From assembly GCA_031258475.1 (NCBI GenBank), contig JAIRMS010000070.1, positions 1-26,793 on the forward strand: 26,793 nt of DNA, given 5' to 3'. The translations under genes were made by a program, and so were the position numbers. The notes below the pieces were generated by a model, which saw nothing but the letters and a program-made list of their open reading frames with translations, was not told where the DNA came from and ran no database searches. How positions within the stretch are numbered: position 1 is the stretch's first letter; every line of letters begins with the position of its first letter. Origin of the DNA: Holosporaceae bacterium. Lineage in GTDB: Bacteria; Pseudomonadota; Alphaproteobacteria; UBA3830. Below, one piece after another: positions 25,610 to 26,793 of this stretch.

Positions 25610-25785
25610 TATAGATGAATCACTTTGAAAATGCGTTTTCATTTTCTGGATTGCTTCGTTGCGCTCGCAATGACGAAATGGTATTTCTCTGAGAAACTCA
25701 CGATCGTCATTGCGAGTAACGCGGCGATGTGGCAATCCACTGCCCTCGCAATACTGATCGCGCACTTTAACTACTTTTTTATAAA
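25610..25785. repeat. MITE-like nested palindromic repeat, copy 5, right end degraded
   Basis: The left end TATAGATGAATCACTTTGAA is intact. The inner arms are TTTTCTGGATTGC...CTCGCAATGACGA and TCGTCATTGCGAG...GCAATCCA. The right end (GCGCACTTTAACTAC...) is much diverged. It interrupts an IS630-type transposase remnant. Confidence 0.7.
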
Positions 25786-25825
25786 AATTCTGTTTTTATA
25801 AAACAAGCATTTGATTGATAAAAAA

Positions 25826-26338
25826 ATGAAAAGTCTCGTTTTTTTGTTATTTTTTCTGTTCTACCAAGGAAGCTCCATGGTAGTTTCCGTTGCAGAAGAC
25901 GTAGCTATGAACACTTTCAAGAAATTTTTCACTGCCAAAGGAGGGCTAGTTCTCGAAAAAATAATGCTGTCCGTAAAAAAAGATATGAATGATAACGGAG
26001 CGGTGAGAGTTCACGTGGTAATTATCTACGAAAAAGAACTAATCAGGGAACTTTCAAGAATGTCGGCGGATCATTATTTTCGCAATATAGATCAGTTGAC
26101 AAAAGATCATCCTGATAAATTAAAAATCTACGAATGGGAACTGACCGCAAAGGAGAGAATTATCCCATATAAAGAGATAGAGTATCCCGCGGAGCACATG
26201 ACGCCACTCGCCGGATATATTTTCGCCAGATATTCAGGAACGGGAGAGCACAGGGCACAAATCCCCCCCACCAGCAAAAAAATTAAAATAATCTTCGAAA
26301 AGAAAAATTTTCGCATTGAAAAAGTGGAGGAAGACTAG
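25826..26338 (+). CDS. Hypothetical small exported protein
   Basis: Not recognised. It has 170 residues from the ATG at 25826; a TTG at 25811 in the same frame is less likely. MKSLVFLLFFLFYQGSSMVV followed by SVAED forms a Sec signal peptide, with cleavage possible near residue 23. The mature part is Lys/Glu-rich, without cysteines, and has alternating strands and helices (VRVHVVIIYEKELIRELSRM, then KKIKIIFEKKNFRIEKVEED at the end). The ribosome site is poor. The stop codon is followed within two bases by the left end of an IS481-type element, so the original C-terminus may have been altered. Confidence 0.65.
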   Translation: MKSLVFLLFFLFYQGSSMVVSVAEDVAMNTFKKFFTAKGGLVLEKIMLSVKKDMNDNGAVRVHVVIIYEKELIRELSRMSADHYFRNIDQLTKDHPDKLKIYEWELTAKERIIPYKEIEYPAEHMTPLAGYIFARYSGTGEHRAQIPPTSKKIKIIFEKKNFRIEKVEED

Positions 26339-26339
26339 A

Positions 26340-26793
26340 TGTATAGTCCCATATTGTGGAGGGATTGGGAATGATATAATATTATGCCCGGAAGCAAAGG
26401 AGGCATTATGGGCCAAATACTACACAGTTGCGCCAGAACGACAGAGGCAATGCGTCGAGCAATACAAAATAGTAAAGAGAGTTTAAAAAAACTGTCTGAA
26501 AAATATTCAGTGAACGAAAAAACGATAGCAAAATGGAAGAAGAGAGATTACGTGCACGACGCGCGCCTATGGGTCCGAAAAATCCTCATTCTACAGTGCT
26601 TAGCCGGGAAGAAGAGGCCGTCTGTGTTGCTTTTCGTAGGCATACTCTGCTGCCGCTGGACGATTGTCTCTACTCTCTGCAGGAGAGCATTCCGCATTTG
26701 ACGAGATCTTCTCTTCACCGGCTATTTCAGCGCCACGGCATCAGTCGATTGCCGGAACTCGATAATAAAAAGAAGGATCGGATATTTTCACGT
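26340..26793 (+). mobile_element. IS481-type insertion sequence, left part
   Basis: Starts with TGTATAGTCCCATATTGTGG at 26340, plausible as the left inverted repeat because IS481 ends begin with TGT. The transposase gene starts at 26408 and runs off the window. The right end and target duplication cannot be seen, so the exact left boundary is inferred. Confidence 0.65.
26408..26793 (+). pseudogene. IS481-family transposase, frameshifted, C-terminus outside the window
   Basis: From ATG 26408 (GGAGG upstream) the frame reads MGQILHSCARTTEAMRRAIQ and KTIAKWKKRDYVHDA, the helix-turn-helix head of the IS481 transposase. It then leaves the family sequence. The family sequence resumes in the frame beginning CCT at 26566: PMGPKNPHSTVLSREEEAV, FRRHTLLPLDDCLYSLQE, RSSLHRLFQRHGISRLPEL. 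Between them lies GCGCGC (26561-26566), so an extra CG dinucleotide explains the shift. The original frame ends at 26701. The catalytic DDE region would lie beyond the window. Confidence 0.8.

Overview
The window looks like chromosomal DNA of an alphaproteobacterium, most likely an intracellular symbiont or parasite of the Holosporales/Rickettsiales kind. The marker genes are seen in the sequence: a CtrA-type response regulator, adjacent rpsT and dnaA, a K+-independent H+-pyrophosphatase, and leuS-lptE-holA. The placement near Holosporales is inference. It rests on the AT-rich intergenic DNA, decayed transposases of three families, a family of nested palindromic repeats, and a type VI secretion gene block in such a background.

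Layout. 1-330: left-edge remnant of an ISAs1-type transposase (minus strand, frameshifted). 633-2729: hppA. 2733-8037 is accessory-looking: four copies of a palindromic repeat family (2733-2992, 4176-4445, 6578-6799, 7990-8037) surround an acidic hypothetical protein (3260-4150), a probably secreted protein gene split by one in-frame TAA (6413-4500, minus), and ctrA (7160-7915), which has a CtrA-type site in its own promoter. 8184-9714: promoter, tandem glycine riboswitch and an alanine/glycine:cation symporter, with the ribosome binding site touching the last riboswitch helix. 9730-17044: a tight tssK-tssL-tssM-tssA operon for part of a type VI secretion system; the sheath, tube, spike, baseplate and ClpV genes are not in the window.

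17147-18006: a 60-residue protein resembling only the glycyl-radical tail of anaerobic ribonucleotide reductase, overlapping a radical-SAM NrdG-like activase. 18072-19713: rpsT and dnaA. 19861-20646 (minus): a helix-turn-helix regulator whose promoter carries a perfect 12-bp palindrome over its -10 element, divergent from an unrecognised basic protein (20941-21429). 21623-25431: overlapping leuS, lptE and holA. 25432-26793: an IS630-type transposase remnant next to a repeat copy, a small exported protein, and the start of an IS481-type element whose transposase is frameshifted.

The core genes serve replication (dnaA, holA), translation (rpsT, leuS), outer-membrane biogenesis (lptE), cell-cycle control (ctrA) and energy (hppA). 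The accessory layer is secretion machinery, possible exported proteins, amino-acid uptake and decayed mobile DNA, which fits a host-associated life. No tRNA, rRNA or CRISPR array was seen.
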